Below are positions 61,584-64,000 of a DNA stretch of 64,000 bases, in pieces. Origin of the DNA: Acinetobacter calcoaceticus (GTDB lineage Bacteria > Pseudomonadota > Gammaproteobacteria > Pseudomonadales > Moraxellaceae). The number at the start of each line of letters is the position of its first letter. Position 1 is the stretch's first letter. The stretch spans positions 1,674,001 to 1,738,000 of the forward strand of contig NZ_LS999521.1 of assembly GCF_900520355.1 (NCBI RefSeq), in the 5' to 3' direction. The notes below the pieces were generated by a model. That model did no database searches. It saw only the letters and a program-made list of their open reading frames with translations, and was not told where the DNA came from. Position numbers and translations under genes: made by a program.

Positions 61584-63169
61584 GATAAAGCCTCCCCATT
61601 AACAGCTGTTTTCGGTTCCTGCTTTTCAAAATGGTATTTACCAGTGTGGAGAGAGCTTGGCCCTAAGCGAGCGAATTTGATCATTAAATACATTTCAATA
61701 ATTAAAAGAACTGTATAGAAGGCAGCTAAAGCAATTATAGAACCCCATACATCACCAGTACTTAAGCTAGAAGTAGAGAGGTGGGTTGGTAAGATTTCAC
61801 CAATAGACCATGGTTGACGACCGCCCTCAGCTACATACCAACCTGTTTGGGCAGCAATCCAAGGAAGAGGCAGTGCAAACAATGCATATTTCAGTAGCCA
61901 AGGTTTATTTTCGGCATTTCTTTTTGCTACCGCCCAAGTTGCTAAAATGAATAAAAGCAACATTAAGAAACCTGAAGCTACCATTGCACGGAAAGAGAAG
62001 AAGAGAGCTGTAACATTTGGAACTGTATCTTTTACAGCGGCTTGAATGTGTTGCTCTTTCGCATCAACTACATTTGGTTCATATTTTTTAAGAAGAAGGC
62101 CATAACCTAAATCTTTTTGATTTTTTTCAAATGAAGCCAATAACTCGGGTGAACGATCACCTGCACGAAGTTTTTCAAGCTCAGCGTAAGCAAGCATCCC
62201 GTTACGAATGCGAACTTCGTGCTGTTGCATGAGATCTTTAAGCCCAGTAACTTCTTTGGTTGTTGAACGGGTTGCAATTAAACCTAATGCATATGGAATT
62301 TTAACTGCATAATCTGTCCGCATTTCTTCATGGTTCGGTATACCAAATAAAGTAAATGGAGCTGGAGCAGGGTGAGTATCCCATTCAGCTTCAATTGCAG
62401 CCAGTTTGGTTTTTTGAACATCACCTAATTCATAGCCAGATTCATCCCCGAGTAAAATCACTGAAAGTGTAGATGTAAGACCGAAAATCGCAGCAATTGC
62501 AAATGAACGACGAGCGAAAGGAAGATCACGTTTTTTAAGCAAGTAGTAGCTTGAGATAGCTAGTACGAAAATTGCACCAGTTACATAGCCTGCTGATACA
62601 GTGTGAACGAATTTAACCTGAGCTACGGGGTTAAAGATAAGCGCGCCGAAATCGACTAATTCCATACGCATCGTTTCAAAGTTGAATGCAGCACCTACTG
62701 GGTTTTGCATCCATCCATTAGCTACTAAAATCCAGAGCGCTGACATGTTAGAACCAAGCGCAACTAACCATGTTACTCCTAGATGCTGAACCTTACTTAA
62801 GCGGTCCCATCCAAAAAAGAATAAGCCAATAAAGGTCGACTCAAGAAAGAATGCCATAAGGCCTTCGATTGCTAATGGTGCACCAAAAATATCACCGACA
62901 TAATGTGAGTAATAAGCCCAGTTCGTTCCAAACTGAAACTCCATGGTTAAGCCAGTCGTTACCCCTAACGCAAAGTTAATACCAAATAGTTTTCCCCAAA
63001 ATTTAGTCATATCTTTATAAATTTCTTTACCAGAAATGACATAGGTGGTTTCCATAATGGCAAGAATAAAAGCCAAACCTAAAGTTAAAGGGACGAAAAG
63101 AAAGTGATACATGGCGGTCATTGCAAATTGAAACCGCGAAAGATCAACCACGCTTTCAGAAATCATCAA
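61580..63169 (-). CDS. cydA: Cytochrome bd ubiquinol oxidase subunit I
   Basis: 529 residues. Heme-ligand helices visible: [20 protein letters not shown] (His), [20 protein letters not shown], and [15 protein letters not shown] (Met). The quinol loop is long (about 250-380), as in E. coli-type (long Q-loop) enzymes, with [13 protein letters not shown] after it. The ATG overlaps the cydP stop. Confidence 0.97.
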   Translation of the reverse strand: MMISESVVDLSRFQFAMTAMYHFLFVPLTLGLAFILAIMETTYVISGKEIYKDMTKFWGKLFGINFALGVTTGLTMEFQFGTNWAYYSHYVGDIFGAPLAIEGLMAFFLESTFIGLFFFGWDRLSKVQHLGVTWLVALGSNMSALWILVANGWMQNPVGAAFNFETMRMELVDFGALIFNPVAQVKFVHTVSAGYVTGAIFVLAISSYYLLKKRDLPFARRSFAIAAIFGLTSTLSVILLGDESGYELGDVQKTKLAAIEAEWDTHPAPAPFTLFGIPNHEEMRTDYAVKIPYALGLIATRSTTKEVTGLKDLMQQHEVRIRNGMLAYAELEKLRAGDRSPELLASFEKNQKDLGYGLLLKKYEPNVVDAKEQHIQAAVKDTVPNVTALFFSFRAMVASGFLMLLLFILATWAVAKRNAENKPWLLKYALFALPLPWIAAQTGWYVAEGGRQPWSIGEILPTHLSTSSLSTGDVWGSIIALAAFYTVLLIIEMYLMIKFARLGPSSLHTGKYHFEKQEPKTAVNGEALS

Positions 63170-63360
63170 CGTGTCTCCTTAATGTGGGAAATGTTATCGC
63201 CAGCAATATGCTCGGCGACCTGATTGTCGAAATTTTTGGGGATGGTGGGAGCATCAAACCAAATGTGTTTAATCGTTAAAAGAAGCACTATTTTTATTAT
63301 TAGAATAATAGTGATTTCTTTAATTAAACGACTATTAAGATTTTGAAAATTAAAGCTCAT
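63166..63360 (-). CDS. cydP: Cytochrome oxidase putative small subunit CydP
   Basis: 64 residues: one N-terminal transmembrane helix ([20 protein letters not shown]) with WFDAP just after it, matching the CydP layout in pseudomonads and Acinetobacter. First gene of the cyd operon, overlapping cydA by 4 nt. Confidence 0.8.
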   Translation of the reverse strand: MSFNFQNLNSRLIKEITIILIIKIVLLLTIKHIWFDAPTIPKNFDNQVAEHIAGDNISHIKETR

Positions 63361-63743
63361 AAATTAAACCTCATTTGATATTAATTTCATTATTAGTCAA
63401 AATATAATAAAAATAAACAATAAATATATTTTAAATAAATATTTAAATAATTAGGTTATAAAAAACAAATACTTAATATTTAAAAAATAATACCATACTA
63501 AAATAGTTTGAATTGATTGTTAAATCCAACTAAAACACTTGTAAATAAAATTATTAAGTTGATTAAAATGGTTTTTTTTTGAATTTAATTCCGACTAAAA
63601 TAGTTGTGTATAATAATTTTTAGTTTATTTCAAACTAAAATGGTCGGAATAATAAATAATTAATTAAAAAAGAAAATAATAAAATAAAGGCGTAATAAAG
63701 CCTGCAAAAAGCAATAAATAATAGACTGTAAAATTATTAAAAA
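63361..63743. other. Cyd operon upstream region
   Basis: 383 bp, ~80% AT, between the divergently placed cyd operon and the minus-strand YqiJ-like gene. Contains the five-site motif array at 63488-63650 and no reading frame. Confidence 0.7.
63488..63650. promoter_or_regulatory. Array of five Rrf2/IscR-like motifs upstream of cyd
   Basis: ACTAAAATAGT-type cores start at 63497, 63529, 63562, 63594 and 63634, spaced 32, 33, 32 and 40 bp. The best copies sit in longer half-palindromes (TTCCGACTA at 63591; GGTCGGAAT at 63642). The ideal form resembles the type 1 IscR pattern (GACTRWWWYAGTC). Regular spacing of about three helical turns suggests cooperative binding by an Rrf2-family iron-sulfur or NO sensor. 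Confidence 0.6.
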
Positions 63744-64000
63744 TTAATCGGGTGCGAAAAGATCGTTTGATATAGAGATTTTTTTGGCCACATAGTGGCT
63801 TTTATGCACTCTGACGAGAATGACTTGGGAATGTAATTCGAGTTCGCCATATTCCGGTTCTACTTGAACGTAGTGAAGTTGACCAAATTCATCACGTACG
63901 CGTGCTTGAGCAGAAAAGCCTGGTCTGGCATTACCACTAGAAATGGTCGCTAATCGCCCTAAAAGGTTATAATTGGTATGTGTAAGCTTCGGCTTAATCA
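63744..64000 (-). CDS. C-terminal part of a YqiJ-type (DUF1449/OB-fold) membrane protein
   Basis: Partial: the last 85 residues, stop at 63744. LLGRLATISSGNARPGFSAQ, RVRDEFGQLHYVQVEP and ELHSQVILVRVHKSHYVAKK match the C-terminal OB-like domain of YqiJ proteins, which lie beside flotillin-like YqiK genes. The membrane part is beyond the right edge. Confidence 0.75.
   Translation of the reverse strand, partial: IKPKLTHTNYNLLGRLATISSGNARPGFSAQARVRDEFGQLHYVQVEPEYGELELHSQVILVRVHKSHYVAKKISISNDLFAPD

Noticed and set aside
63497..63644. Replication iterons for the repeated motifs upstream of cyd
   Set aside because: The repeats are degenerate, partly palindromic, upstream of an operon and have no Rep gene nearby; an operator array fits better.
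1..64000. CRISPR arrays, tRNA or rRNA genes
   Set aside because: No regularly spaced direct repeats with unique spacers, no tRNA cloverleaf with a CCA end and no rRNA-like sequence were recognised.

Overview
The window is AT-rich, densely coded chromosomal DNA from a gamma-proteobacterium of the genus Acinetobacter, most likely the A. calcoaceticus-baumannii complex. Evidence: a soluble PQQ glucose dehydrogenase (33153-34595) matching, as far as I can recall, the A. calcoaceticus GdhB sequence almost throughout; a class D beta-lactamase of the OXA-24/40/143 type; a UmuDC operon behind a UmuDAb-type palindrome; the CydP-CydA-CydB-CydX-YbgE operon; and fructose as the only PTS system seen. No replication origin, rRNA, tRNA, CRISPR array or insertion sequence was found.

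Region 1 (1-11120) is the late end of a prophage or prophage remnant on the + strand: a repeat-rich protein, a large polyvalent protein (ParB/DdrB-like plus pyrophosphatase-like domains), three tail/baseplate-type genes, a holin-like gene, an endolysin, a 31-residue lipoprotein and a membrane protein. A TTGGAACC element lies 70-71 nt before the start codon of three phage transcription units. A fourth copy (4509) has lost its phage gene and is followed by a LysR regulator, a small transporter and an unknown protein, which look like inserted cargo.

Region 2 (11250-23200) is accessory: a HipA-like kinase with a HIRAN-domain partner, the OXA beta-lactamase, a PAAR-effector-lipoprotein set (type VI secretion cargo with probable immunity), an Mrr-like nuclease, two small membrane proteins behind a frameshifted 73-codon gene with twin palindromes, an SOS-type umuDC operon, an AbiH phage-defence protein and an SRAP (YedK-like) protein. 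It reads as a defence, competition and DNA-damage island.

Region 3 (23200-39680) mixes metabolism and regulation: the kynurenine segment (KynR, KynU, permease, KynB), a probable small RNA, a secreted subtilisin-like protease, a SulP transporter, a second SRAP protein, GdhB, UspA, a PAS-GGDEF-EAL protein and a MarR regulator. Region 4 (39680-64000) is mostly core: fruBKA behind a terminator-like leader, BrnQ, Map, monothiol glutaredoxin, ArgD-type aminotransferase, a CBS protein, FtsY, a nitroreductase and the cytochrome bd operon. Five regularly spaced Rrf2/IscR-like motifs lie upstream of the bd operon. A YqiJ-type protein is cut by the right edge.
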